Shown: piece after piece, positions 28,438-38,881 of the stretch
Layout of the letters: each line of letters starts with the position of its first letter
Position numbering within the stretch: position 1 is the first letter of the stretch
Assembly (NCBI RefSeq): GCF_002086695.1
Contig: NZ_MVIH01000004.1
Location: forward strand, 124,001 to 188,000
DNA: 64,000 nt
Source: Mycolicibacterium rhodesiae
GTDB taxonomy: Bacteria; Actinomycetota; Actinomycetes; Mycobacteriales; Mycobacteriaceae
Direction of reading: 5' to 3'
Program-made: the position numbers and the translations under genes
Notes under the pieces: generated by a model
The model's input: the letters and a program-made list of their open reading frames with translations, nothing else
Databases searched by the model: none
What the model was told of the DNA's origin: nothing

Positions 28438-29498
28438 CCGTCGTCGGGCTGGGAGTGCCTACGATCCGCCGCGACGACGACGCGCCTGCGGCGGACATGC
28501 CGCGCAGCGGGCCGCTGGTCGACACGTTCGGCCGGGTGGCCACCGACCTGCGGGTGTCGCTGACCGACCGGTGCAATCTGCGCTGTACCTATTGCATGCC
28601 CGCCGAGGGACTGGACTGGCTACCCGGCGACGACCTGCTGACCCTCGACGAGCTGGTGCGGCTGCTCACCCTGGCGGTGACCCGGCTCGGCATCACCAGC
28701 GTCCGCTTCACCGGTGGCGAGCCACTGTTGTATCGCGGGCTCGAAGACGTGGTGGCCACCGTGGCCGCGCTGCGCCCGCGTCCCGAGATCGCACTGACCA
28801 CCAACGGGATAGGCCTGGCCCGTCGGGCCCGGGCACTGGCCGATGCGGGTCTGAATCGGGTCAACGTGTCGCTCGACAGCCTCGACGCCGCGCAGTTCGC
28901 CGCCATCACCCGGCGGGACCGCCTCTCCGATGTTCTTGACGGCCTGTCCGCCGCGTCGGAGGCCGGCCTGGGACCGGTCAAGGTCAACGCGGTACTGGAC
29001 GCGGTCAGTGGCCTCGACGACGCCGTCGAACTGTTGGAGTACTGCCTGCGCTACGGCTACCAATTGCGCATCATCGAGCAGATGCCGCTCGACGCCGGCC
29101 ACCTGTGGCGTCGGGACGCCAACCTGAGCGCCGACGAGATCTACGCGGCACTGGCCGAGCGCTTCACCCTCACCACGGATCCGGCCCCGCGCGGGTCGGC
29201 TCCGGCCCAGCTCTGGCAGGTCAACGGTGGCCCGGCGACGGTCGGGATCATCGCCTCGGTCTCGCATGCGTTCTGCGCGGCCTGCGACCGGACCCGCCTG
29301 ACCGCGGACGGTCAGATCCGTAACTGCCTGTTCGCCGCCGAGGAGACCGATCTGCGGGCGCTGCTCCGCGACGGCGCCGACGATTCCGTGCTGGAGGCGG
29401 CATGGCGTGGCGCGATGTGGCGCAAGGCGGCCGGCCACGGCATCAACGATCCGGATTTCGTCCAGCCCCGACGGCCGATGAGCGCGATCGGGGGCTGA
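28434..29498 (+). CDS. moaA2: GTP 3',8-cyclase MoaA2 (radical SAM)
   Basis: A 354-residue radical-SAM enzyme opening molybdenum cofactor synthesis with MoaC. The N-terminal [4Fe-4S] ligands are Cys47, Cys51 and Cys54 in CNLRCTYC. The second cluster sits in SHAFCAACDRTRLTADGQIRNC. The last two residues are Gly-Gly, as the family requires. The start overlaps the yccF stop. It is followed after 1 nt by moaD2; moaC2, mog and moaE2 lie beyond rpfA on the other strand. Confidence 0.96.
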   Translation: MTVVGLGVPTIRRDDDAPAADMPRSGPLVDTFGRVATDLRVSLTDRCNLRCTYCMPAEGLDWLPGDDLLTLDELVRLLTLAVTRLGITSVRFTGGEPLLYRGLEDVVATVAALRPRPEIALTTNGIGLARRARALADAGLNRVNVSLDSLDAAQFAAITRRDRLSDVLDGLSAASEAGLGPVKVNAVLDAVSGLDDAVELLEYCLRYGYQLRIIEQMPLDAGHLWRRDANLSADEIYAALAERFTLTTDPAPRGSAPAQLWQVNGGPATVGIIASVSHAFCAACDRTRLTADGQIRNCLFAAEETDLRALLRDGADDSVLEAAWRGAMWRKAAGHGINDPDFVQPRRPMSAIGG

Positions 29499-29499
29499 A

Positions 29500-29760
29500 G
29501 TGGCCGAATCGGTACAGGTGACTGTGCGTTTCTTCGCTGCGGCGCGCGCCGCAGCGGGTACCGAGTCTGATCACCTCACCGTGCCGTGCGGCGCGACCGT
29601 CGCCGACCTGGTGGACGAATTAGCTTGTCGCAACGCGGAATTAGCGAGGGTGTTACAGCGCTGTTCATATCTGCGCGACGGCATCGCGGTGCGAGACAAG
29701 GCGACGACCCTGCAATCCGGGCAGACGCTCGACGTGTTACCCCCGTTTGCCGGCGGGTGA
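29500..29760 (+). CDS. moaD2: Molybdopterin synthase small subunit MoaD2
   Basis: An 86-residue ubiquitin-like sulfur carrier. It has a beta-grasp start VQVTVRFFAAARAAAG and ends in PPFAGG; the terminal Gly-Gly is adenylated and thiocarboxylated, then donates sulfur in the complex with MoaE. The GTG start is 1 nt after moaA2. A CRP-type site begins 2 nt after its stop. Confidence 0.94.
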   Translation: MAESVQVTVRFFAAARAAAGTESDHLTVPCGATVADLVDELACRNAELARVLQRCSYLRDGIAVRDKATTLQSGQTLDVLPPFAGG

Positions 29761-29761
29761 G

Positions 29762-29777
29762 CGTGATTTGCGTCACA
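29762..29777. promoter_or_regulatory. CRP-type site upstream of rpfA
   Basis: GTGA-N6-TCAC at 29763-29776 within CGTGATTTGCGTCACA, a close match to the mycobacterial Crp consensus. The M. tuberculosis rpfA gene is an established Rv3676 (Crp) target. A possible -10 (TTTAGT, 29811-29816) lies about 45 bp further on, which would leave a leader of roughly 375 nt. Confidence 0.75.
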
Positions 29778-29975
29778 TCACGATCAGGTAACGAGATGGC
29801 CACGGTGCGGTTTAGTGCCGGAACTACCTGGGGGAACGTCGGGCTGTCTAGGCGCTTTAACCTTTTTTAAGGTTTGCCAGTACCAGAAACGCCCGGATTT
29901 GCAAAAGATGACGGGTCTCGCCGATCCCATTACCGTCTCTCGAAGGTCAGCCCCCTCAACCCGGGCAGACCCTCT

Positions 29976-31365
<1,390 letters not shown>

Positions 31366-31369
31366 GCGC

Positions 31370-31795
31370 TCACGCCGAGTTCACCCACTCGTCGGTACCG
31401 TCGGCGAAAAACTGGTGCTTCCACACCGGTAGCCGCTCTTTGACGGTATCGACGAGCAAGGCGCACGCCTCGAACGCCGCCTGCCGGTGGTCGGCCGCGA
31501 CGGCGGCTACCAGCGCGGCGTCTCCGATGTGCAGCACGCCCACCCGGTGGCTGGCGGCGATCGCCCGCACCCCGGTGGCTTTTCCGGCCACCTCGGCGAC
31601 CGCCTCGAACAAGGTCTGCTCAGCCAGCGGGTGCGCGGAGTACTCCAGCCGCACCACGTCTCGACCGCCGTCGTGGTTACGCACCATTCCGGAGAAACCC
31701 ACCACCGCGCCTGCGGCGTCGTCGGCGACCAACTCCTCGTGCTCAGTGAGCGAGATCGGGCCCTCGACGAGCGCGGCCCGCAGAATGCGTGTCAT
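31370..31795 (-). CDS. moaE2: Molybdopterin synthase large subunit MoaE2
   Basis: A 141-residue MoaE. Conserved active-site features are [49 protein letters not shown] and the C-terminal lysine-bearing [20 protein letters not shown]. With MoaD2 it inserts two sulfurs into cyclic pyranopterin monophosphate. Its ATG shares one base with the mog stop. Gene order in this operon: Rv0863-like, moaC2, mog, moaE2. Confidence 0.95.
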   Translation of the reverse strand: MTRILRAALVEGPISLTEHEELVADDAAGAVVGFSGMVRNHDGGRDVVRLEYSAHPLAEQTLFEAVAEVAGKATGVRAIAASHRVGVLHIGDAALVAAVAADHRQAAFEACALLVDTVKERLPVWKHQFFADGTDEWVNSA

Positions 31796-32271
31796 CAGCG
31801 GTGGTCCCCTCCGGACAGTTGGTCCAACGCGTGGTCGAGCACGTCGGCGAGCACCGACAGGCCGTCGCGCACCCCGCCCGTCGAGCCGGGCAGGTTGATC
31901 ACCAGCGTGTGGCCCGCGACGCCGCACACCCCACGGGACAGCACCGACGTCGGCACCGTCGGCAGGCCGGACCGGCGGATCGCGTCGGCCAGACCGGGGA
32001 TCTGGTAGTCGAGAACCCCGAGAGTCGCCTCCGGGGTGGCGTCGGTCGGCGAGATCCCGGTGCCGCCGGAGGTGATGACGACGTCGGCCCCCGCGTCGAT
32101 CGCCGCGCGCAGCGCATCGCCGACGGCGCTACCGTCGACCACCACATGTGCCTCGGGCACGTCGAAACCGCGCTCGGCGAGCCAGGCGACGACGATCGGG
32201 CCGGTCCGGTCGTCGTAGACACCGGTCGCCGCCCGGGTGGAGGCGATCACGACCCGTGCGGAGCGCGTCAT
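31795..32271 (-). CDS. mog: Molybdopterin adenylyltransferase Mog
   Basis: A 158-residue MogA/MoaB-fold protein that adenylylates molybdopterin before metal insertion. Visible motifs: [21 protein letters not shown] (substrate and Mg binding) and [16 protein letters not shown]. The ATG at 32271 overlaps the moaC2 stop by 4 bp. Corresponds to Rv0865. Confidence 0.94.
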   Translation of the reverse strand: MTRSARVVIASTRAATGVYDDRTGPIVVAWLAERGFDVPEAHVVVDGSAVGDALRAAIDAGADVVITSGGTGISPTDATPEATLGVLDYQIPGLADAIRRSGLPTVPTSVLSRGVCGVAGHTLVINLPGSTGGVRDGLSVLADVLDHALDQLSGGDHR

Positions 32272-32756
32272 GGCTCGCGCACCCACAGGCCGGTCTTACC
32301 GCCCTCCTTGCGCAGCACCCGGATGTCCTCGATGCGCGCGCCCGGGTCGACGGCCTTGATCATGTCGTAGAGGGTCAGGGCGGCGACGCTCACGGCGGTC
32401 AGCGCCTCCATCTCGACCCCGGTGCGATCGGTGGTGCGCACGGACGCGGTCACGCCGACGACGGCGTCACCGATCGCGAACTCGATGTCGACCCCGGTCA
32501 AGGCGAGGTGGTGGCACAGCGGAATCAGATCGGACGTGCGTTTGGCAGCCAGGATGCCGGCCACCCGCGCCGTGGCGAGGGCGTCACCCTTGGGCAGCCC
32601 GCCTGCCGTGATCAGCTCCACGACCTCGGCGGTGGTGTGAACAGAGCCGGCCGCCACCGCGGTGCGCGTGGTGGCGGCCTTGTCGGTGACATCGACCATG
32701 TGCGCCGCACCGTGCTCGTCGAGGTGCGAGAGGCGGCGCTGCGGTCCGTCGGTCAC
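32268..32756 (-). CDS. moaC2: Cyclic pyranopterin monophosphate synthase MoaC2
   Basis: A 162-residue MoaC. Family blocks are [45 protein letters not shown] and [25 protein letters not shown], with the catalytic lysine in RKEGGKTG. It converts the MoaA product to cPMP. GTG start, 3 bp after the preceding small gene. Confidence 0.96.
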   Translation of the reverse strand: MTDGPQRRLSHLDEHGAAHMVDVTDKAATTRTAVAAGSVHTTAEVVELITAGGLPKGDALATARVAGILAAKRTSDLIPLCHHLALTGVDIEFAIGDAVVGVTASVRTTDRTGVEMEALTAVSVAALTLYDMIKAVDPGARIEDIRVLRKEGGKTGLWVREP

Positions 32757-32759
32757 CGG

Positions 32760-32942
32760 TTACTTGTTGACGACGGTGACCGGGTGCAGGTACGGCAGGT
32801 CAGAGGCCGGCAACGGGAACGTGATGTCGCCGAACGGGGACAGCGCGCCGGTCCGATCGGCGGCCAGCTCGCTCACGGCGTGGTCGTCGGGGTCGCTGGT
32901 CGGCCAGCCATTGTCGACATACCTTGTCTTCTTCTCAGCCAC
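32760..32942 (-). CDS. Small conserved protein (Rv0863-like)
   Basis: A 60-residue acidic-to-neutral protein without membrane segments or Cys. It contains the pattern [31 protein letters not shown]. It starts with ATG and ends 3 bp before moaC2, so it is the first gene of the moaC2-mog-moaE2 operon. Position matches Rv0863. No domain is recognised; a role in cofactor synthesis is only suggested by position. Confidence 0.72.
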   Translation of the reverse strand: MAEKKTRYVDNGWPTSDPDDHAVSELAADRTGALSPFGDITFPLPASDLPYLHPVTVVNK

Positions 32943-33007
32943 GGCAACATTCTGTCATCTCACGGCCCGGCTTGTGCACACAGGCGGCTGTTTTACGCTG
33001 GTCAACA

Positions 33008-35305
33008 ATGAGTGCACAGTCCGGGCGGCCGGCGGGCAGGAGCGAAGCGACCCGGGAAGACAGCCCTGGTGTGCCGCTGGGCGCGTGGCTGGCCGATCTG
33101 CCCGACGACCGGCTGATCCGCCTGCTGGAACTGCGGCCGGATCTCGCCCAGCCGGCTCCCGGCAGCATCGCCGCGCTGGCCGCCCGCGCGGTGGCAAGGC
33201 AATCGGTCAAGGCCGCCACCGACGAGCTGGACTACCTGCGGCTCGCCGTTCTCGACGCCCTGATCGTGCTGCACGCCGAGACCGCGGCAACCCCGGTGGC
33301 CAAGCTGCTCGCCCTCATCGGCGAGCGCGCCGACGAGAAGTCGATCCTGGCCGCGCTCGACGACCTACGTGAGCGCGCGCTGGTGTGGGGCGAGGGCGAG
33401 GTGCGGGTGTCGGCCGAAGCGGCCGCGGGACTGCCCTGGTATCCCGGCCAGGCGATCGGAGAGGACTCGTCGCGGTCGGCGGCGGAGATCTCTGCTGCGA
33501 TCGACGCCCTCGACGAGCCCCAGCTCGAACTGCTGGACCGGCTGCTGATGGGTTCCCCGGTCGGCCGTACCCGCGACGCCGCGCCGGGCGCACCCGCCGA
33601 CCGGCCCGTCCCGCGGCTGCTGGCGGCCGGACTGCTCCGACAACTCGATGCCGAGACGGTGATCCTGCCGCGGCAGGTCGGTCAGGTGCTGCGCGGCGAG
33701 GAACCCGGCCCGGTGAGCCTGACGGCGCCCGACCCGGTCTCGGGCACCACCACCGTGGCCGACGTCGACTCCGCCGCGGCCGGTGCCGTCCTGGACCTGA
33801 TCCGCGAGATCGAACTGGTCATCGAATCTCTCTCTGCCGCACCGGTTCCCGAGCTGCGCAGCGGCGGCCTGGGGGTGCGTGAAGCCAAGCGGCTGAGCAA
33901 GCTCACCGGTATCGACGAACAGCGCCTCGGGCTGGTCCTCGAGATCAGCTCGGCGGCAGGCTTGATCGCCAGTGGCACACCCGACCCCGAACCCCAGGAC
34001 GGCGCGAGCCCCTACTGGACGCCGACGGTGGCCGCGGACCGATTCATGGAGACGCCCACCGCCGCCCGCTGGTATCTGCTGGCCAGCAGCTGGCTGGAAT
34101 TGCCGTCGCGCCCAGGCCTGATCGGCAGCCGCGGCCCTGACGGCAAACCCTATGCCGCACTGTCTGATTCGTTGTATTCGACGGCCGCCCCGCTGGATCG
34201 GCGCCTGCTGCTGGAACTGCTCGCCGAGCTGCCGCCCGGCGCAGGCGTGGATGCGCAGCACGCCTCACGTGCGCTGATCTGGCGCCGGCCGCGGTGGGCC
34301 GCCCGGTTGCAGCCTGAACCGGTCGCACACCTGCTCGACGAAGCCCACGCGGTGGGACTGATCGGCCGCGGCGCCCTGAGCACCCCGGGGCGGGTGCTGC
34401 TCGACGGCGACGAGGACGCCGCGATCGACGCGATGGGCAAGGCGCTGCCCGCACCGATCGACCACTTCCTGGTGCAGGCCGACCTCACCGTCGTGGTGCC
34501 CGGACCGCTGCAGCGTGACCTGGCCGACGAACTGGCGGCGGTGGCCGCGGTGGAATCGGCTGGTGCCGCCATGGTGTACCGGGTCAGCGAAGCCTCGATC
34601 CGGCACGCCCTGGACACCGGACGCACCGCGGGCGGTCTTCACACCTTCTTCGAGCGGCACTCCAAAACACCTGTCCCGCAAGGCTTGACGTATCTGATCA
34701 ACGATGTCGCCCGTCGGCACGGCCAGCTGCGCGTCGGGATGGCGTCGTCGTTCCTGCGCTGCGAGGACCCCACGCTGCTCGCCCACGCGGTGGCCGCACC
34801 TGCTCTGGAACATCTGGAGGTGCGGCTGCTTGCACCCACGGTGGCGGTGTCACAGGCGCCGATCGGTGACGTGCTCGCGGCGCTGCGCGCGGCGGGCTTC
34901 GCACCGGCCGCCGAGGATTCCTCGGGGGCGATCGTCGATCTCCGGCAGCGCGGTGCACGGGTGTCCACACCCCAACACCGTCGACCGTTCCGCACGTTGC
35001 CCAGGCCGAGCACGGACACCCTGGCCTCGGTGGTGGCAGTGTTGCGACGCGTAAATTCGACCACCCCGTTCGCCAACGTCCGCCTGGATCCGGCGGTGTC
35101 GATGGCCCTGCTGCAGCAGGCGGCCATGGAACAAAAAGACGTGGTGATCGGTTATGTCGACGCGGCCGGGGTCGCCACCCAGCGGGTAGTACGGCCGCTC
35201 ACCGTCAGCGGCGGTCAGCTGATGGCCTGGGATCCCGCTCAGGGCCGCCCGCGGGAGTTCGCGGTGCATCGCGTGACGTCGGTGATGTCGGCCGACGCTG
35301 GATAA
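33008..35305 (+). CDS. Helicase-associated protein (Rv0862c-like, XPB partner)
   Basis: A 765-residue, Ala/Leu-rich helical protein with repeated winged-helix-like segments and a C-terminal Helicase_C_3-type region (HFLVQADLTVVVPGPLQRDL at about residue 490, then the WYL-like VDAAGVATQRVVRPLTVSGGQLMAW at the end). It has no Walker motif, so it is not itself a helicase. It lies directly upstream of the XPB helicase, which is the arrangement seen across actinobacteria and suggests a complex. Function is inferred only. Confidence 0.87.
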   Translation: MSAQSGRPAGRSEATREDSPGVPLGAWLADLPDDRLIRLLELRPDLAQPAPGSIAALAARAVARQSVKAATDELDYLRLAVLDALIVLHAETAATPVAKLLALIGERADEKSILAALDDLRERALVWGEGEVRVSAEAAAGLPWYPGQAIGEDSSRSAAEISAAIDALDEPQLELLDRLLMGSPVGRTRDAAPGAPADRPVPRLLAAGLLRQLDAETVILPRQVGQVLRGEEPGPVSLTAPDPVSGTTTVADVDSAAAGAVLDLIREIELVIESLSAAPVPELRSGGLGVREAKRLSKLTGIDEQRLGLVLEISSAAGLIASGTPDPEPQDGASPYWTPTVAADRFMETPTAARWYLLASSWLELPSRPGLIGSRGPDGKPYAALSDSLYSTAAPLDRRLLLELLAELPPGAGVDAQHASRALIWRRPRWAARLQPEPVAHLLDEAHAVGLIGRGALSTPGRVLLDGDEDAAIDAMGKALPAPIDHFLVQADLTVVVPGPLQRDLADELAAVAAVESAGAAMVYRVSEASIRHALDTGRTAGGLHTFFERHSKTPVPQGLTYLINDVARRHGQLRVGMASSFLRCEDPTLLAHAVAAPALEHLEVRLLAPTVAVSQAPIGDVLAALRAAGFAPAAEDSSGAIVDLRQRGARVSTPQHRRPFRTLPRPSTDTLASVVAVLRRVNSTTPFANVRLDPAVSMALLQQAAMEQKDVVIGYVDAAGVATQRVVRPLTVSGGQLMAWDPAQGRPREFAVHRVTSVMSADAG

Positions 35306-35314
35306 TGGAGCGTT

Positions 35315-35344
35315 ATGAGTTGTGAACACATGGGCCTGGCATGA
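35315..35344 (+). CDS. Nine-codon leader ORF coupled to xpb
   Basis: ATG at 35315 opens MSCEHMGLA and ends at TGA 35342-35344, overlapping the xpb ATG (35341) as ATGA. GGAG lies 5 nt before it, a better ribosome-binding site than the one before xpb itself (only GGGCCTGG). It may deliver ribosomes to xpb by re-initiation. Translation is not shown. Confidence 0.4.
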   Translation: MSCEHMGLA

Positions 35345-36990
35345 CCGAAGGCCCGTTGATCGTGCAGTCCGACAAGACCGTGCTACTCGAAGTCGACCAC
35401 GAGCTTGCGGGTGCGGCCCGGTCTGCGATCGCCCCGTTCGCGGAGCTCGAACGCGCCCCTGAGCACATCCACACCTACCGCATCACCCCGCTGGCGTTGT
35501 GGAACGCCCGAGCTGCCGGCCATGACGCCGAGCAGGTCGTCGACGCGCTGGTCAGCTTCTCGCGTTACGCCGTGCCGCAGCCGTTGCTGGTGGACATCGT
35601 CGACACGATGGCCCGGTACGGCCGGCTGCAGCTGGTGAAGCACCCCGCACACGGCCTGACTCTGGTCAGCCTCGACCGGGCGGTGCTCGAAGAGGTGTTG
35701 CGCAACAAGAAGATCAATCCGATGCTCGGCGCGCGGATCGACGACGACACCGTGATCGTCCATCCCAGTGAGCGCGGCCGGATCAAGCAGATGCTGCTCA
35801 AGATCGGCTGGCCGGCCGAGGACCTGGCCGGCTACGTCGACGGCGAGGCCCACCCGATCGACCTCGACCAGGACGGTTGGGAACTCCGCGACTACCAGCA
35901 GATGGCCGCCGATTCGTTCTGGGACGGCGGCTCGGGTGTGGTTGTCCTGCCGTGTGGCGCGGGCAAGACACTTGTGGGCGCAGCGGCGATGGCCAAAGCC
36001 GGTGCGACGACGTTGATCCTGGTCACCAACACCGTTGCGGGCCGGCAGTGGAAGCGTGAGCTGATCGCGCGGACGTCACTGACCGAGGAGGAGATCGGCG
36101 AGTACTCCGGTGAGCGCAAGGAGATCCGGCCGGTCACCATCGCCACGTATCAGGTGATCACCCGCCGCACCAAGGGCGAGTACAAGCATCTCGAGCTGTT
36201 CGACAGCCGGGACTGGGGCCTGATCATCTACGACGAGGTCCACCTGCTGCCCGCACCGGTGTTCCGGATGACGGCCGACCTGCAGTCCCGCCGGCGGTTG
36301 GGGCTGACGGCGACCCTGATCCGCGAGGACGGCCGCGAGGGCGACGTGTTCAGCCTGATCGGTCCCAAGCGGTATGACGCACCGTGGAAGGACATCGAGG
36401 CTCAGGGCTGGATCGCCCCCGCGGAGTGCATCGAAGTGCGCGTGACGATGACCGACAACGAGCGGATGTTGTACGCGGTCGCCGAACCGGACGAGCGCTA
36501 CAAGCTCTGCTCGACCGCGCACTCCAAGATCGCGGTGGTGAAGTCGATTCTCGCCAAGCATCCCAATGAGCCGACGTTGGTGATCGGCGCCTACCTGGAT
36601 CAGCTCGACGAGCTCGGCACCGAGTTGGGCGCCCCCGTGATCCAGGGTTCGACGAAGAACGCCGAGCGCGAAGAGCTGTTCGATGCCTTCCGCCGCGGTG
36701 AGGTCAAGACGCTGGTTGTCTCGAAAGTGGCGAACTTTTCCATCGACCTGCCGGAAGCTTCCGTGGCCGTTCAGGTTTCGGGAACCTTCGGCTCACGCCA
36801 GGAAGAGGCCCAGCGGCTGGGCCGGCTGCTCCGACCCAAGCACGACGGCGGTGGGGCGGTGTTCTACTCCGTGGTCTCCCGCGACAGCCTCGATGCCGAG
36901 TACGCCGCGCACCGGCAGCGGTTCCTGGCCGAACAGGGCTACGGCTACATCATCAAGGACGCCGACGACCTGCTCGGCCCGGCCCTCTGA
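35341..36990 (+). CDS. xpb: XPB/Ssl2-family DNA helicase
   Basis: A 549-residue superfamily 2 helicase. Walker A is PCGAGKT (Lys209), the DEVH box is at Asp298-His301, motif III is LGLTATLIREDGREGD, and motif VI is QEEAQRLGRLLRPK. A damage-recognition-like N-terminal domain and the thumb insertion between motifs are present. It matches bacterial XPB (Rv0861c, ercc3), a 3'-5' ATP-dependent helicase thought to act in repair. It is preceded by its usual partner gene and by a tiny leader ORF. Confidence 0.95.
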   Translation: MTEGPLIVQSDKTVLLEVDHELAGAARSAIAPFAELERAPEHIHTYRITPLALWNARAAGHDAEQVVDALVSFSRYAVPQPLLVDIVDTMARYGRLQLVKHPAHGLTLVSLDRAVLEEVLRNKKINPMLGARIDDDTVIVHPSERGRIKQMLLKIGWPAEDLAGYVDGEAHPIDLDQDGWELRDYQQMAADSFWDGGSGVVVLPCGAGKTLVGAAAMAKAGATTLILVTNTVAGRQWKRELIARTSLTEEEIGEYSGERKEIRPVTIATYQVITRRTKGEYKHLELFDSRDWGLIIYDEVHLLPAPVFRMTADLQSRRRLGLTATLIREDGREGDVFSLIGPKRYDAPWKDIEAQGWIAPAECIEVRVTMTDNERMLYAVAEPDERYKLCSTAHSKIAVVKSILAKHPNEPTLVIGAYLDQLDELGTELGAPVIQGSTKNAEREELFDAFRRGEVKTLVVSKVANFSIDLPEASVAVQVSGTFGSRQEEAQRLGRLLRPKHDGGGAVFYSVVSRDSLDAEYAAHRQRFLAEQGYGYIIKDADDLLGPAL

Positions 36991-37150
36991 CAGCGCTTCA
37001 CCAAACGTTGCCCGCCGCCCCCGGCAGCAACAAACCGTTGCCCGTTGACCTGCGCGCTACGATCGCGAAACGAATGTGACAGCGAACGTCACGGCAACGG
37101 GCTAGTCTTCGCCAAAGACACGTGGTCGGGTGACGAAAAAGGGGTACAGC

Positions 37151-38881
37151 GTGCGCGCAGCGGGCTTCATCGGTCGGGTTGGCGGGCTGGCGGTTGCGCT
37201 GGGAGTGGGTGCCGCGGCGTTCGGCGGCGCCACAGCCTGGGCGGACGGTACCGACTCGGGCGGCTCCTCGGCTCACGCCGGTTCCGCCCGGTCGGGGTCC
37301 AGTCAGGCCACTGCGGGCCCGGCCAAGCACAGCGCCCCGAAGGCGGCATCGGGGAGGTCACGGCCGGCTTCGACAGTGCGTGCCCAATCGATCACCTCGG
37401 TGCCCGCCGCCACGGCGACGCCAACGGCGCAGTCGGACCCCTCGGTTCCGCAGACACCGCCTGCCGATTCGCCGTTGGAGCTGGCGGCGCTGGCCTACAG
37501 CCGTCGCGACACCGGCATCTCGGCCCGCCCAGCCGCGGCGACGTCGTTGGCGCCGGAAGCCCTGGTACAGGCCTCGGCCGCGCAGAACACCGCCGTGATC
37601 ATGGGACCCAGCGGTGTTCCGATCCCCAAGCCGAGCTACATCAGCAGCGTCTTCAATCTCTACATCGCGCCGTCATACCCGGGATCCATTCCCTTCCAGC
37701 TGGACACCCCCGAAGGCTTGTACCCGATCACCGGGGTGAAGAGCCTGCCACTGAATGTGTCAGTGCAGCAGGGCATTCAGATTCTGGCCGCGTCAATCGC
37801 CGAACAGGTCGCCGCGGGCAACACCGCCACGGTGTTCGGTTACTCCCAGAGCGCGATCATCTCATCACTGATCATGAGTCAGCTACCGCCGGGCACACCG
37901 GTCGACTTTGTCTTGGTCGGCAATGAGATGAACCCCAACGGCGGCATGCTCTCCCGCTTCCCGGGGTTGAACCTGCCCAGCCTCGGCCTGCCGTTTTATG
38001 GCGCTACACCGGAAAATGCCTTCCCCACAACGAATTACACCTTAGAGTACGACGGGTTCGCCGACTTCCCGCGCTACCCGCTCAATGTCCTGTCGGTGCT
38101 CAACGCCGGGCTGGGCATCATCTTCGTGCACACCAAGTACGCGGACCTGACCTCCCAGCAGGTGAATTCAGCCATTGCGCTGCCGACCACCGACCCCACC
38201 CAGAAGTACTACATCATCCCGACCGCAGATCTGCCGCTGCTCGAACCGCTGCGCCTACTGCCCGTGATCGGCACCCCGGTGGCCGATCTGTTGCAGCCCG
38301 CGCTGAAGGTGATCGTGAACCTTGGCTACGGTGATCCGCAATACGGTTGGTCCACCAACGGATTCGCCAATCAGCAGACCACCTTCGGCTTCATCCCCGA
38401 TGTCGACTGGGGCCAGGTGGCCAACCTGTTCGTCGCCGGCATCGGGCAGGGCCTGCACGCCTTCGCCGCTGACGTCAGCCCGGGCGGGGTGATGTGGCAG
38501 GAACTCGCGGCGCTGAAGCCGCCGACCCTCGGACCGGCACCGGTGCTGCCCACCCCCGCGGGCGTCATCGCCACCCTGCAGACGGTGATCACCGACATCG
38601 CCTACACCATTTCCAATTCCGCTGCGGCACTGTACGCGGCGGCACTGCCGACGGCCGATATCGCCAACGCCATCGTCACGATGCTGCCCGCGTACGGAAT
38701 CACCCTGTTCCTCGATGGAATACAGCAGGCGCTGTCCGGCGACGTGATCAACGGGCTGGTCAACGCGATCGGACTTCCGATCGCGGCCGCCACCGGGTTG
38801 GTCACCACGGCAGGCCTGATCGAGGTGCTCGTCCTGATCCAGGCCGTCCAAGGAATCCTGGGTCAGGAGACCAACGTCTAA
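37151..38881 (+). CDS. Secreted PE-PPE-domain (serine hydrolase-like) protein
   Basis: A 576-residue exported protein. The signal peptide is residues 1-30 or so (GLAVALGVGAAAFGGATAWADG), then a 90-residue Ser/Ala/Pro-rich linker. Residues 150-400 are a PE-PPE alpha/beta hydrolase domain with the nucleophile motif FGYSQSA and the segment DGFADFPRYPLNVLSVLNA. The C-terminal 120 residues are hydrophobic and Ala-rich. It has no PE or PPE N-domain, so it probably uses Sec. GTG at 37151 follows AAAAAGGGG at 6 nt spacing; GTG at 37130 is an alternative. Confidence 0.82.
   Translation: MRAAGFIGRVGGLAVALGVGAAAFGGATAWADGTDSGGSSAHAGSARSGSSQATAGPAKHSAPKAASGRSRPASTVRAQSITSVPAATATPTAQSDPSVPQTPPADSPLELAALAYSRRDTGISARPAAATSLAPEALVQASAAQNTAVIMGPSGVPIPKPSYISSVFNLYIAPSYPGSIPFQLDTPEGLYPITGVKSLPLNVSVQQGIQILAASIAEQVAAGNTATVFGYSQSAIISSLIMSQLPPGTPVDFVLVGNEMNPNGGMLSRFPGLNLPSLGLPFYGATPENAFPTTNYTLEYDGFADFPRYPLNVLSVLNAGLGIIFVHTKYADLTSQQVNSAIALPTTDPTQKYYIIPTADLPLLEPLRLLPVIGTPVADLLQPALKVIVNLGYGDPQYGWSTNGFANQQTTFGFIPDVDWGQVANLFVAGIGQGLHAFAADVSPGGVMWQELAALKPPTLGPAPVLPTPAGVIATLQTVITDIAYTISNSAAALYAAALPTADIANAIVTMLPAYGITLFLDGIQQALSGDVINGLVNAIGLPIAAATGLVTTAGLIEVLVLIQAVQGILGQETNV

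Noticed and set aside
29859-29874. AACCTT-TTTT-AAGGTT as a terminator for moaD2
   Set aside because: The stem is AT-rich and only six pairs, with no following U-run, and it lies after the likely rpfA transcription start.
37037-37102. GCCCGTTG and CAACGGGC pair downstream of xpb as a terminator
   Set aside because: The arms are about 50 bases apart with a large loop, so a stable terminator is unlikely.
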